A DNA stretch of 34,462 nt, taken from NCBI GenBank assembly GCA_964389475.1, contig CAYMFD010000028.1, positions 1 through 34,462 on the forward strand, given 5' to 3'. Made by a program: the position numbers and the translations under genes. The notes beneath the pieces were generated by a model, which saw only the letters and a program-made list of their open reading frames with translations, ran no database searches and was not told where the DNA came from. This document shows positions 1-7,881 of the stretch, piece after piece; positions within the stretch are counted from its first letter, which is position 1; each line of letters begins with the position of its first letter. The DNA comes from CAYMFD01 sp964389475 (GTDB lineage: Bacteria; Bacteroidota; Bacteroidia; Chitinophagales; Saprospiraceae).

Positions 1-85
1 CGATTCGCTCGAGGAGTTGCGTTTTTTCTATCCAGTTCATATGCAGTTAAAAGTTTAATAGTCGAAAGTCAAAAGTTATAAGAGG
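1..85. other. Left-edge non-coding sequence with heptamer-like repeats
   Basis: No gene is seen. The end of the stretch (about 50-80) carries short iterations of an AAAGT core with a period near 7 bp. A similar short tract lies at about 10968-10994, downstream of carB. This looks like intergenic low-complexity DNA downstream of the HlyD-family gene. Confidence 0.4.
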
Positions 86-1441
86 TTAGTCAGTAAGGGG
101 ACTTGGTGGCGGTTTATTGGCTTTGAGGAGGCTTGTCAGCTGGTCAAATACTCTGTCAAATAGGGATCGGTCCTCCGTAATGATGGTTACCTGTGCCATC
201 ATCTGAGGTCGATAAGGTATGGTGAGTCCGTAGTCGGTCGTGATGGTATCCGGGAGGTTGACGGTGATATCATAGGCGGGCTCTTGGTCGTTGCTAGCAG
301 TCGGCAATGGCTGGAGATGCGATACAGTAGCCTTTACCGTGCCATACTCTTTGGCTGGGTAGGCGGGAAATCGGATCAATGCTCGCTGACCTACCTCCAT
401 CTTGCCGGCATTGGCGACTGGACATCTAGCGGCGATGTGATAGCCAGCATCACCTACGGGGATGATGTGCCCTATCGTCTGACCTGCCTGTATAGGTCGC
501 TCCACCACGATATCTTGTAGATACTGGATGTGGCCTGAGACAGGTGCTGGTATGCTGTATTGTTCTTTCCATTGTAGCATCTCCTGCTTTGTATTAGCTA
601 TGAGTTCATTGACTTGGAGGTGTAGTTGATGTACGCTAGTTTGTCGATCTCTCTTGAGTCGGATCACCTCTTGTTGTTGGGCATGTATGCTGAGATCGTT
701 TTGGATGATGTTGTTCTTGATGCTTTCTGCTTGGCGCTTAGCTTGCAGTAGCTTGGCTGCGGACAGCTCATGATCTATGGTGCTGATGACACCATCCTGG
801 TGCAGTTTGGTCTGTCGCTGGTGGTCGTAGTCAACAAGGTCGAGCTCTTGCAGGTAGAGATCTAGTGCACGTCTCTGCGACTCCCCGAGTTGTCGCAGGT
901 GGCCGATCTCTCGCTTGAGGCCAGCTAGCTGTTGCCATACAAGGTCATTGCCCAGTGTCTGACGTAAGTTGCCGTATGCGGACTCAAGCCTTGACGATAC
1001 ACCTTGAGCACTACCTAGCTGCAGGTTGCTGGGGTAGCTCAGGTTGAGGTAGTCACGGATATCAGCGATGGCTTCGTAGCGGCCTATCCACTCTCTCAGT
1101 AGCTCTACCTGGGTATGGTCAGTTGTACTCCGCATATAGAGCAGGGGTGTCATCGCAGCCACTGTATCATTCGACACTGCCATGATCTCCGTAATATAGC
1201 CACTAGATGGCGCTACTAGCTCGATCGGTGGACTAGTCGATGTCAGCGTACCCGAGGCCTCTATTTTATCGGGATAGTTAATGATAGTAGTACATGCTAG
1301 TATAATGACTACTACCAATGCGACCATACCGATACCAGATCGCAAGAGCCACCCTGGCGGCTTACCGATCAAGTCGGATATCTCAAGGCCAGATGTTTCT
1401 GGTTGATTTGTGATGGGTATGTCTATGGTGTCTTGTGGCAT
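86..1441 (-). CDS. HlyD-family membrane-fusion (periplasmic adaptor) protein
   Basis: This 451-residue protein is a type I secretion adaptor: it would link an inner-membrane ABC exporter to an outer-membrane channel. After a short cytoplasmic segment there is one transmembrane helix (about residues 34-55, GMVALVVVIILACTTII). A first biotinyl-lipoyl half follows (IELVAPSSGYITEI), then a long coiled-coil region rich in Leu, Gln, Glu and Arg, then the second lipoyl half (YSIPAPVSGHIQYL) and a beta-barrel/membrane-proximal domain. The start at 1441 (MPQDTIDI) is preferred. The open frame continues upstream to 1582, but those 47 residues are a translation of octamer repeats. It lies downstream of the C39-type ABC exporter on the same strand, with a four-helix-bundle gene between them. 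No cargo gene was found nearby. The family call is secure; the substrate is unknown. Confidence 0.9.
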   Translation of the reverse strand: MPQDTIDIPITNQPETSGLEISDLIGKPPGWLLRSGIGMVALVVVIILACTTIINYPDKIEASGTLTSTSPPIELVAPSSGYITEIMAVSNDTVAAMTPLLYMRSTTDHTQVELLREWIGRYEAIADIRDYLNLSYPSNLQLGSAQGVSSRLESAYGNLRQTLGNDLVWQQLAGLKREIGHLRQLGESQRRALDLYLQELDLVDYDHQRQTKLHQDGVISTIDHELSAAKLLQAKRQAESIKNNIIQNDLSIHAQQQEVIRLKRDRQTSVHQLHLQVNELIANTKQEMLQWKEQYSIPAPVSGHIQYLQDIVVERPIQAGQTIGHIIPVGDAGYHIAARCPVANAGKMEVGQRALIRFPAYPAKEYGTVKATVSHLQPLPTASNDQEPAYDITVNLPDTITTDYGLTIPYRPQMMAQVTIITEDRSLFDRVFDQLTSLLKANKPPPSPLTD

Positions 1442-1591
1442 GTATATCGTCCTTGATATCTTATTTTTTTTAAAATGTTTTAATTGGTCAATGCCTGAAT
1501 AAGCAAGACGTAAATAGGGTAATGCGTCAATGCTTAAATAGGGAATGCACACATTCAAGCATTCAATCATTCTATCATTCAAGCCATTGTA
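1442..1591. repeat. Octamer tandem repeats upstream of the HlyD-family gene
   Basis: Four consecutive 8-bp units lie at 1552-1583 (CATTCAAG, CATTCAAT, CATTCTAT, CATTCAAG on the plus strand, i.e. a GAATG core on the coding strand). Longer, more degraded units containing AATGC and AAATAGGG run from about 1490 to 1550. They sit directly on the downstream side of the four-helix-bundle gene and mirror the GAATG octamers on its upstream side. Confidence 0.75.
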
Positions 1592-1963
1592 CTACTTGTA
1601 CTTGTAGCTGGTGTCTTTGGCCTTTGTCATTATTCTAGTTATTTCGTTTGATTCTTTTATTAGTCTATCCAGTTCGTTCTTGTCCATACTAAGATCGGCC
1701 TCTTTAATGACTTCAAGCCAGTAATCCGTCTCATCTGCTTCTTCGACTACGATACATACTTTGCTGAAGAACTCTGCCCTGGACCTTCCTCGGCAGGCGG
1801 CTCGATAGTTGGCTCCGACCGATGTTGCTGACTTGACGAGCTGGTAGGTCACGACCGAGGAGGCCTTACACTGTCGTAGGCTATCACAGAACTTTATGAC
1901 ATCGACGGCCAGTTTTCGGGTTCGCTGCTTTAACTGTGCTATAAATTTCTCTTTTTCCGTCAT
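1592..1963 (-). CDS. Four-helix-bundle protein (S23/IVP, Avd-like family)
   Basis: This 123-residue protein carries the signature of the family first found as a 23S rRNA intervening-sequence protein and also used as the accessory protein Avd of diversity-generating retroelements. Seen are the motif SATSVGANYRAAC (about residues 46-58), the motif EFFSKVCIVVEEADETDYWLE (about 64-84), and helices rich in charged residues throughout. There is no signal peptide or membrane segment. The family forms small helical oligomers that bind nucleic acid or a partner protein; the role of free-standing copies is not known. The gene separates an ABC exporter gene from its HlyD partner, and GAATG-core octamers flank it on both sides, which suggests it came in as a unit. 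No reverse transcriptase or template repeat is in the window, so a retroelement role is not supported here. Confidence 0.9.
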   Translation of the reverse strand: MTEKEKFIAQLKQRTRKLAVDVIKFCDSLRQCKASSVVTYQLVKSATSVGANYRAACRGRSRAEFFSKVCIVVEEADETDYWLEVIKEADLSMDKNELDRLIKESNEITRIMTKAKDTSYKYK

Positions 1964-2024
1964 TTTCTAAGCTTCATTTAATAGATCAACGCTTATAGAC
2001 AATTCTGGCGTGTGCCTTCCACCA

Positions 2025-2090
2025 GTATTCTCGCATTCTCGCATTCCCTCATTCTTGCATTCTCGCATTTCTTCTTGCATTCCCTCCTTC
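2025..2090. repeat. Octamer tandem repeats upstream of the four-helix-bundle gene
   Basis: On the plus strand the units read TCTCGCAT, TCTCGCAT, TCCCTCAT, TCTTGCAT, TCTCGCAT and then degenerate copies; on the coding strand this is a GAATGCGA-like 8-bp repeat. The tract starts about 28 bp after the ABC exporter stop codon and ends about 60 bp before the four-helix-bundle start. An open frame across it on the plus strand only translates the repeat and is not a gene. Confidence 0.8.
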
Positions 2091-2117
2091 CCGCCTTGCT
2101 CTCTTCCCGCATTCCAC

Positions 2118-4301
2118 TCATTGTCCTAGTTCCAATTGATTTTTCACGAGTTCATAGTATTTTCCTTTCTTCTTTACCAGCTTTTTGTGCTTGCCTACTT
2201 CTACAATTTTTCCATTCTCTAGCACTACGATCTGATCTGCACGTTTGACAGTACTCAGGCGATGAGCTACTACGACAGCTGTTCGATCTTCTAAAAATTT
2301 ATTGAGGTTGCGCATAATGATCCGTTCATTATTAGCATCTAGACTATTCGTAGCTTCATCAAAAAACAAGAAGGCCGGATCTTTGTATACCGCTCTGGCG
2401 ATAAATAAGCGTTGCTTTTGGCCCTGACTGATGCCGTTGCCTTTGGAGCCGATTACCGTGTTAAGACCAAGGGGCAATTGCTTGATAAAGTCCGTGATAT
2501 TGGCAGTATCCACCGAGGCGAGCACCTTACCGAGATTGACTTCGTCGTCGCTCTCAGCAATGTTGCGAGCGATCGTATCAGAGAAGACAAAGCCGTCTTG
2601 CATTACTACCCCGCATTGAGCTCTCCATGCTTTCTTGTAGATGGTACCTAAGTCCTGATTGCCGATGACTATAGACCCCTTGCTAGGCTCATAAAATCCG
2701 AGTAGCAACTTGATCAAGGTGGTTTTACCACTGCCACTAGTACCTACTATGGCAGTGGTCTTGCCTCGAGGTATCGTGAGATTGATCTCCTCAAGCACAT
2801 CATCACCGATGGGAGTATACCTGAACGATAGATCACTAATAACGATGTCACCCACCGGTATATCGGCTGTAAGCTGTACGTCCTTGCTTTCCTCATTCTC
2901 CGTGCTGTGTATTTCACCCAGTCGCTCAAGGCTGATCTTGGCATCTTGCGCTGTACGTACGAACCCTATAAGCTGCTGTAGTGGACCATTGAGTTGGCCG
3001 ATGATGTACTGGATAGCCAGCATCATACCTAGGGTCATGGAGCCATCTAGGACTAGCTTGGCCGCAAAGAAGGTGATCAGTATGTCTTTGAGCTGGCTGA
3101 TGGAGGTAGCACCAGCATCTTGATATTGCGTGATGGCGAGCGACTTCATCTGTGTACGAAAGAGCTTGGCCTGTATGCTTGCCCACTGCCATCGCCTCTT
3201 GAGCTGACTACCTTGCAGCTTGATTTCTGGCATGCCCTGTATGATCTCGATAAGGCTATCCTGGTTATCAGACATTTGCTGAAAAGCCCGGTAATCAACC
3301 TCTTTTCTCATCTTCAGAAATAGCACGACCCACAGTACGTAAAGGATACTGGCTATAAAGAAGATGAGAAAGATCTGGACGCTATATATCGCCAAGACTA
3401 CCCCGAAAACGATCAGATTGGTAGAAGATAGTAGAATAGAGAGGGAGGAGGTAGTCAGGAAATTCTCTATCCACTTATGGTCTCCTATGCGCTGTAGGAG
3501 GTCACCCGTATTCTTACTGTCAAAGAAGCCTAGAGGCAGATGCATCAGTTTGATCAAGAAGTCAGCAATAAGGCTGATATTTATCCTGACACTGATGTGT
3601 AGTAGTATCCAGCTCTGAATAAATCGTACGGTCGTACTACCTAGAAAAAGCATCAATTGTCCAATCAGGACAACGTAGATGAAGTTGAGATTCTTAGTGT
3701 CAATACCCACGTCGACCAGGCTTTGGGTCAAGAATGGGAAGATGAGTTGAAAAACCGTGCCGAGTAGTAACCCCAGGATTAGCTGGATAAGCAACTTTCT
3801 ATGTGGCTTGAGGTACTTTAGTAGGTATCCTAGTCCTACTGCGCGACCCCTATCCTCTTCCTCATCGTCAAATGATGCCGTTGGCTCTAGAAGTAGCGCT
3901 ATGCCTTTATCGTGATCTGACAGCCAATGCTCGCTAAACTCTTCTCGAGTCAGTTTATGTTTACCATCAGCTGGGTCAGCAATCCATACGTGTTGCTTGG
4001 ACATTTTGTGCACGACGATAAAGTGGTTCTGTCGCCAGTGTACGATGCAAGGTAGGGGAGCCTCCTGTAACGATGGTTCATCTTTGCCTGCAGCTAGTGG
4101 TATTTTGACTGCTAGAGACCGAAACCCAATAACTTCAGCAGCCTCACTTATGCCTTTCAGGCTTACTCCAGCACGATCTATGTAGCACCTCTCTCTCCGA
4201 TATGGTAGAGAATAGCTTTTGCCATAGTGGCGGGCTATCATGCGTAAGCACGTAGGACCTCAATCCATGGAGTCGAGTTGTTTGTAATGCGTAAAGCTCA
4301 T
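2118..4301 (-). CDS. C39 peptidase-containing ABC exporter with in-frame UGA at the catalytic Cys codon
   Basis: This is a bacteriocin-type exporter that would cleave double-glycine leaders and export the peptide. The uninterrupted frame begins at 4241 and encodes 707 residues, but it starts inside the peptidase motif. Reading upstream in the same frame gives MSFTHYKQLDSMD, then UGA at 4262-4260, then GPTCLRMIARHYGK: a canonical C39 N terminus with the catalytic cysteine of DCGPTCLR replaced by a stop. The rest is intact (numbering from 4241): catalytic His73 in QNHFIVV, Asp89 in ADPADG, a membrane domain at about 145-420, Walker A GTSGSGKT at 500-507, signature ISQGQ at 604-608, Walker B FLFFDEA at 624-630 and H-loop His660. 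It is upstream of the HlyD-family gene on the same strand. Possible readings are selenocysteine insertion, translation from the internal ATG at 4241 giving an exporter without peptidase activity, a recent nonsense mutation, or a base error. Confidence 0.88.
4260..4262 (-). other. In-frame UGA replacing the C39 catalytic cysteine codon
   Basis: The coding strand reads GAT TGA GGT CCT ACG TGC, giving Asp-stop-Gly-Pro-Thr-Cys where C39 peptidases have Asp-Cys-Gly-Pro-Thr-Cys. One base change (TGA to TGC or TGT) restores the family motif. A weak hairpin lies 22-48 nt downstream (4212-4238: ATAGC/GCTAT outer stem, GCCA/TGGC inner stem, loop CTA). Its spacing would fit a bacterial SECIS, but the loop lacks the usual G. 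Confidence 0.9.
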
Positions 4302-4636
4302 CTCTATTTGAGAAAAAATAACCTAAATGAGAAAATACTAATTCACCACAGCTAAATCATTGGTACCCAACTAACACTTAATCATTTTTCAACCATAAAC
4401 ATAGAAAACATAAGTCTATTACACACAATATTTTCAGAAAAAAACAATGCCTTACAGAAAGGGTAATAAAACCTACTTTACTTACCGCACTTTAACAAGT
4501 GGCAAGCTTTAAACTCCCAGTGACAAAAATTGACTATTGTACTAACCATACTTAAACGACATACATCGATATCACAATAGACTAAGATTCGTATAGATAA
4601 AAAAGGACTGGAACTCTTAAGAATGTAAGCAGCAAA
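4302..4636. other. AT-rich spacer upstream of the ABC exporter
   Basis: No supported gene. The sequence is clearly richer in A and T than the flanking genes. On the minus strand near 4400-4415 there are TATGTTT-like strings that resemble, but do not match, the Bacteroidota -7 element TAnnTTTG; they could belong to the exporter promoter. I looked here for a small precursor peptide with a double-glycine leader on both strands and found none. Confidence 0.5.
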
Positions 4637-4850
4637 CCCGTCCGCTAAAGCAGACGGAAATGCTAATATCTACCCAGCAGCAGAAGCTTGTCAAAAAAAG
4701 CAGACGGAAATGGCAATCATGTGCCCAGCGGCAGAATCGTGACCGACCAAAGCAAACGGAAATGCTGATATGTACCCAGCAGCAGAATCGTGTCCTGCAC
4801 AAGCAGACGGAAATGAAATCATGTACACAGTACCGCAATGTAAAACTGGA
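4637..4850. repeat. Tandem repeat of about 51 bp, first array, with palindromic head
   Basis: Four imperfect copies carry the core CAGACGGAAA (or CAAACGGAAA) at 4651, 4701, 4753 and 4804, so the spacing is 50-52 bp. Each is followed by an ATG-rich segment and CCAGCAGCAGAA. The first copy begins with the palindrome CCGTCCGCTAAAGCAGACGG. Open frames of 79 and 104 codons cross the array on the two strands, but the 50 and 52 bp steps shift the frame relative to the repeat, so the repeat is not under codon constraint. Confidence 0.8.
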
Positions 4851-4888
4851 CCGCACAATATTATCCGTGAACCGAAGGCTAGGCCTGT

Positions 4889-4912
4889 CTTACCGTCTGC
4901 TTTTGCGGACGG
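4889..4912. repeat. Palindrome related to the tandem-repeat head, inverted copy
   Basis: CCGTCTGC-TTTT-GCGGACGG forms an 8-bp hairpin with one wobble pair. It is the reverse-complement form of the palindrome at 4638-4658 and resembles the one at 5040-5060. The spacing and orientation recall REP/BIME-type intergenic repeats. Confidence 0.65.
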
Positions 4913-5002
4913 GTAATCGTAAGCCTAGTAAATCGGCTTTAGCCAAATTGCACCATCTAGTGTCGAAGCTGTAGAAACCAGCGAAACAGCAAGCACGCAT
5001 AA

Positions 5003-5020
5003 TGGGGCTAAAGCCCCGAT
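5003..5020. repeat. Small GGGGC-TAAA-GCCCC hairpin
   Basis: A perfect 5-bp GC stem with a TAAA loop lies between the two tandem arrays. It has no T-run, so it is not a convincing terminator. It has the same TAAA loop as the neighbouring palindromes. Confidence 0.5.
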
Positions 5021-5037
5021 CAATTAAACAGTAGCAA

Positions 5038-5185
5038 ACCGTCCGCTAAAGCAGACGGAAATGTAATCATATATACAGTAGCAGAAATATGGCTGACAAA
5101 AGCAGACGGAAGTACTGTGTTGTGGCCAGTAGCAGAAGCTTGTCCGACAAAAGCAGAAGTAAAATACTGTCCGGCCACTGCCTTA
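5038..5185. repeat. Tandem repeat of about 51 bp, second array
   Basis: Three further copies of the unit seen at 4637-4850 start near 5052, 5103 and 5153, again 50-51 bp apart and again headed by the CCGTCCGCTAAAGCAGACGG palindrome. The last copy is degraded (GCAGAAGTAAAATACTG). The two arrays point the same way, with about 190 bp of other sequence between them. Confidence 0.75.
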
Positions 5186-5300
5186 CACCACACTACAACA
5201 TCGATAAAAGCTCTTTGTCATTAAGCCCATTTTGCTTACTGCAGAAAGGCGTCGCCTTATGAACTTGCCACATTTACAAATGAAAGCTTACATTAGCCAT

Positions 5301-5813
5301 ATGATCACTTACCGGATAGCTGAGACCAAAGATATTGCTGAGCTCAAAGACATATTTGTACGGACAATTACTAGCACCTGCGGCGACGACTACTCTACAC
5401 GTGAGATAGCCGTATGGACCTCCTCCTCCAAAAAGACTGGGCGGTGGCACGAGCTGGTCACAGACCAGCATACGGTTATCATCGAGGTAGATGGCGAGAC
5501 GGCAGGCTTCGGGTCCGTCAAGCTGATCGACTACATAGACTTTATGTACGTACTGCCCGACTATCAAGGTCAGGGCATCGCCAAGGCCCTCCTCCAGCAC
5601 CTTACAGAATGGGCGGTAGAGATGGGTGCGGCAGAGCTCTACACACATGCAAGCATTACCGCCAGAGGATTTTTTAAGGGTCAGGGTTTTAGCGTTATGT
5701 ACCGCAACGAGGTAAAGAAAGACGGCGTCACCCTGGTCAACTACGCCATGGAGAAAAACCTTGATGACAATAGTGCTAGTTATGCCAACAAGGCGATAGA
5801 CGATATTGTCTGA
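5301..5813 (+). CDS. GNAT-family N-acetyltransferase
   Basis: This 170-residue protein begins MITYRIAETKD and transfers an acetyl group from acetyl-CoA to an unknown acceptor in the cytoplasm. The diagnostic acetyl-CoA site is present: FMYVLPDYQGQGIAKALLQH, with the Q-x-x-G-x-G/A pyrophosphate-binding turn. It is followed by the beta5/beta6 pattern (AAELYTHASITARGFFKGQGF) in which a Phe-rich helix and GF strand close the fold. The frame stays open upstream to 5232, but the ATG at 5301 fits the family N terminus best. It ends with UGA directly followed by UAA. The next gene starts 21 bp downstream on the same strand, so the two are probably co-transcribed. Substrate cannot be told from the sequence. 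Confidence 0.88.
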   Translation: MITYRIAETKDIAELKDIFVRTITSTCGDDYSTREIAVWTSSSKKTGRWHELVTDQHTVIIEVDGETAGFGSVKLIDYIDFMYVLPDYQGQGIAKALLQHLTEWAVEMGAAELYTHASITARGFFKGQGFSVMYRNEVKKDGVTLVNYAMEKNLDDNSASYANKAIDDIV

Positions 5814-5834
5814 TAAGACTATTAAAATTACAGT

Positions 5835-6920
5835 GTGAATACGACGGATCTTCGCAATCAGTTCCCTGTACTAGAGCGGTATACCTACCTCAATACAGCA
5901 AGCTCAGGACTGATCAGCCTTAAGCAGCAAGCCTGGCGTGCACAATATGACCAGTTATTCGTACAGACAGGCAGCAAGTTTAGAGATGCCTTAATACCTC
6001 AGCTCGATGGGGTAAGAGATACCGTGAGTCGAGTATTTGACCTAGATGCAGAACAGGTCGCCCTCATCCCCAACTTTAGTATCGGTCTCAACCTCCTCGT
6101 AGAGAGTCTAGACAGTCGACTATCTGTGCTAGCTATACAAAATGACTACCCTTCGCTGACGCTTCCTTTCAAGTCTCGGGGTTTTGCAATCAAGGAGGTG
6201 CCGCTCTTTGACTTAAGTGAGGCGGGCATTGCGACTCGTATCAAAGAGCACAGTATTGACATCCTAGCCATCAGCATGACGCAGTGGGTGACGGGCATCA
6301 CCTTTTCGCAAGACTTCTTCGCAAGACTACGCCAAGACTTCCCTGACCTCCTTATCATCGTAGATGGTACGCAATCGCTAGGTACGAGTCCATTTAGCTT
6401 TCGCGAAAGCGGTATAGACATACTGCTCACAAGCGCCTATAAGTGGTTAATGGGTGGTTATGGCTGTGGCTTTATGGCATGTAGTGACAGGGCACAAGAT
6501 CGCCTATCGATCAAGAGTACAGGCAATGCGACTGAGATGGTACGTATGCTATCGGGCCGATCATACAAGATGCAGCTATTCGAGCCCGGCCACCTAGACT
6601 ATAGATCTATGCACACTATGCAGATGGGACTAGAGCTCATCGGGAGCATAGGCCTCAGTGAGGTCGAGCGGCGGATCAGCAAGGTCAGCCTACACGCCAA
6701 GGCACAACTCGTCAACATGGGTATGATATCACCCAGTAGCTTAGGCGGTGCCATACATCGTGGGATCATACACCTGATATCGTCGGAGCGACTGGTCAAC
6801 TTCCTGAGCGAGCATGGTATCGTCGTCAGTTATAGGGATGGACTGAGAATGAGTATTCACTTTTATAATACCGAGGCGGATGTCAATCGATTGCTGGCAG
6901 CAATGCGGGTGTTTAGGTAG
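5835..6920 (+). CDS. Class-V aminotransferase-fold PLP-dependent enzyme
   Basis: The protein has 361 residues and starts with GTG. It belongs to the SufS/NifS-like class-V group of fold-type I PLP enzymes. Visible landmarks are the N-terminal YTYLNTASSGLIS strand (about residues 16-28), Asp177 in VDGTQSLG, which would contact the pyridine nitrogen, and the Schiff-base lysine Lys203 in SAYKWLMGGYGCGF. No conserved SufS-type active-site Cys loop is apparent, so I favour a general aminotransferase, lyase or epimerase over a cysteine desulfurase. At 361 residues the length is normal for the family. It follows the GNAT gene by 21 bp; the pair may act on the same amino-bearing metabolite, but that is inference. 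Confidence 0.87.
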   Translation: MNTTDLRNQFPVLERYTYLNTASSGLISLKQQAWRAQYDQLFVQTGSKFRDALIPQLDGVRDTVSRVFDLDAEQVALIPNFSIGLNLLVESLDSRLSVLAIQNDYPSLTLPFKSRGFAIKEVPLFDLSEAGIATRIKEHSIDILAISMTQWVTGITFSQDFFARLRQDFPDLLIIVDGTQSLGTSPFSFRESGIDILLTSAYKWLMGGYGCGFMACSDRAQDRLSIKSTGNATEMVRMLSGRSYKMQLFEPGHLDYRSMHTMQMGLELIGSIGLSEVERRISKVSLHAKAQLVNMGMISPSSLGGAIHRGIIHLISSERLVNFLSEHGIVVSYRDGLRMSIHFYNTEADVNRLLAAMRVFR

Positions 6921-7010
6921 TTGCTTGGTTTTCTGTAGGACATTTCTGGTCCCAAACATCTAACCGTAGTATTATCTATAGATTCTATAGTAGCTTGAGA
7001 TTCTATCACT

Positions 7011-7053
7011 TGTCGGAAAGGCCCGACTGGCCTTACTTCGAGAGCCTCAGCAC
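7011..7053. repeat. Dispersed intergenic repeat, copy 1
   Basis: The segment starting TGTCGGAAAGG and containing CCTTACTTCGAGAGCCTC matches 17681-17723 (TGTCGGATAAGC... CCTTGCTTCGAGATCCTC) at roughly three quarters of positions. Both copies are intergenic. Confidence 0.6.
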
Positions 7054-7450
7054 ATCGCCTTCTTTTGCTCAGATCAAAAGAAGACAAAAATCATGTCGCT
7101 GTAAGGAGATTCTTGGCCTTTGTACAACTAGAAGGAGAGTGATATCAGACTAGAATACACAACCCTCGTAGGATAAAAGGTAAGGCCAAGACCGATCTCG
7201 AGCCTTGTCAAAATTGCTTTCATTTTTCTGCTTCACATGAGACATCAAGATTCTTTCAATACTGTAAACAATAGTGAGATTACTGGCAACACAAACAATG
7301 ATGAAAAATCGCACATTTTGTCGTCTCTCCATCTATCTCTGTACAGCGACAACTAACAGAACCCTGCTAACTAAAATCTCACGATAGCTCATCATAGCCA
7401 AAGCCTCCTGCTACATGACAGTGGCTTAGAGGGTTTCTTTCGTCTACATG

Positions 7451-7499
7451 GCGGGAGCCATGGGCTTCAGAAAGAGCGGGAGCCATAGGCCTCAGAAAG
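7451..7499. repeat. Two-copy 25-bp tandem repeat
   Basis: The units GCGGGAGCCATGGGCTTCAG and GCGGGAGCCATAGGCCTCAG (each followed by AAAG) lie back to back with a period of 25 bp, just downstream of the small conserved hypothetical gene. Confidence 0.85.
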
Positions 7500-7541
7500 G
7501 CTATAATTACAGCTCTATCAGCATACGGGCTTACTAGCCCT

Positions 7542-7835
7542 CTAGTCTTGTGGATGGCGTTCTTGGTATACTTGGCGGACCTCCTTCTTTAGGTGTCCTG
7601 CATCATCGTAATCTTCATCATTCTGGATGATCTTGTAGGCCTGCTCTCTGGTCATTTTGATCAAGAAGTATCTATCCGCCGTCTCGAAGGGCAGTGCACT
7701 CATCAGTTTACCTTTGGCAGCAGGGATAAGCACTAGTTTTTTATCAAAGCCATAGGGGTACTTCAGCTTCAACTGCTCGACGATCGCATCATCTAGCTTG
7801 TCATACGTCTTTACTACTTTGGGTTTACTGCTCAT
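7542..7835 (-). CDS. Small conserved hypothetical protein
   Basis: The protein has 97 residues from the preferred ATG at 7835 (MSSKPKVVKTYDKL); an ATG four codons earlier at 7847 is also possible. It has the look of a small cytoplasmic protein kept widely in Bacteroidota: a KTYDKLDDAIVEQLKLKYPYGF segment, a hydrophobic strand KKLVLIPAAKGKLMSALPFE, then DRYFLIKMTREQA and an acidic segment DEDYDD near the C terminus. I know of no assigned function and see no catalytic motif, signal peptide or membrane helix. A -7 promoter element lies upstream at 7882-7889. The gene is transcribed away from carB. Confidence 0.8.
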   Translation of the reverse strand: MSSKPKVVKTYDKLDDAIVEQLKLKYPYGFDKKLVLIPAAKGKLMSALPFETADRYFLIKMTREQAYKIIQNDEDYDDAGHLKKEVRQVYQERHPQD

Positions 7836-7881
7836 AGAATAATACAATTTGCGGGATATAATCGCATGGTCGGCAATGTAG

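Larger units (their letters stand above)
6921..7541. other. Non-coding stretch of about 620 bp
   Basis: No gene can be supported; the longest open frame (60 codons, minus strand, 7150-7332) has no recognisable features. The stretch contains one copy of a dispersed repeat (7011-7053) and a two-copy 25-bp tandem repeat (7451-7499). Confidence 0.6.

Noticed and set aside
1442..1582. 47-residue N-terminal extension of the HlyD-family protein
   Set aside because: It is a read-through of GAATG-core octamers; family members start close to the segment before the membrane helix, as at 1441.
1592..1963. Diversity-generating retroelement
   Set aside because: Only the Avd-like gene is present; no reverse transcriptase, template repeat or variable repeat is seen in the window.
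2012..2248. 78-codon open frame on the plus strand
   Set aside because: It is a translation of the octamer repeat and the antisense of the exporter 3' end.
4212..4238. A bacterial SECIS element after the UGA
   Set aside because: The hairpin is correctly spaced but has a CTA loop without the expected G and only short stems with an internal loop, so I do not list it as a regulatory feature, only as a weak candidate.
4617..4974. Open frames of 79 codons (minus) and 104 codons (plus) across the tandem repeat, one of them rich in Cys
   Set aside because: They only translate the ~51-bp repeat; the 50- and 52-bp steps change the frame of the repeat, so the repeat is not kept as codons. No start context or family resemblance.
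4637..5190. CRISPR array
   Set aside because: The units are degenerate, adjacent and similar along their whole length; there are no unique spacers between identical repeats and no cas genes.
7150..7332. 60-codon open frame on the minus strand
   Set aside because: No motif, no upstream signal and unremarkable composition in an otherwise non-coding region.
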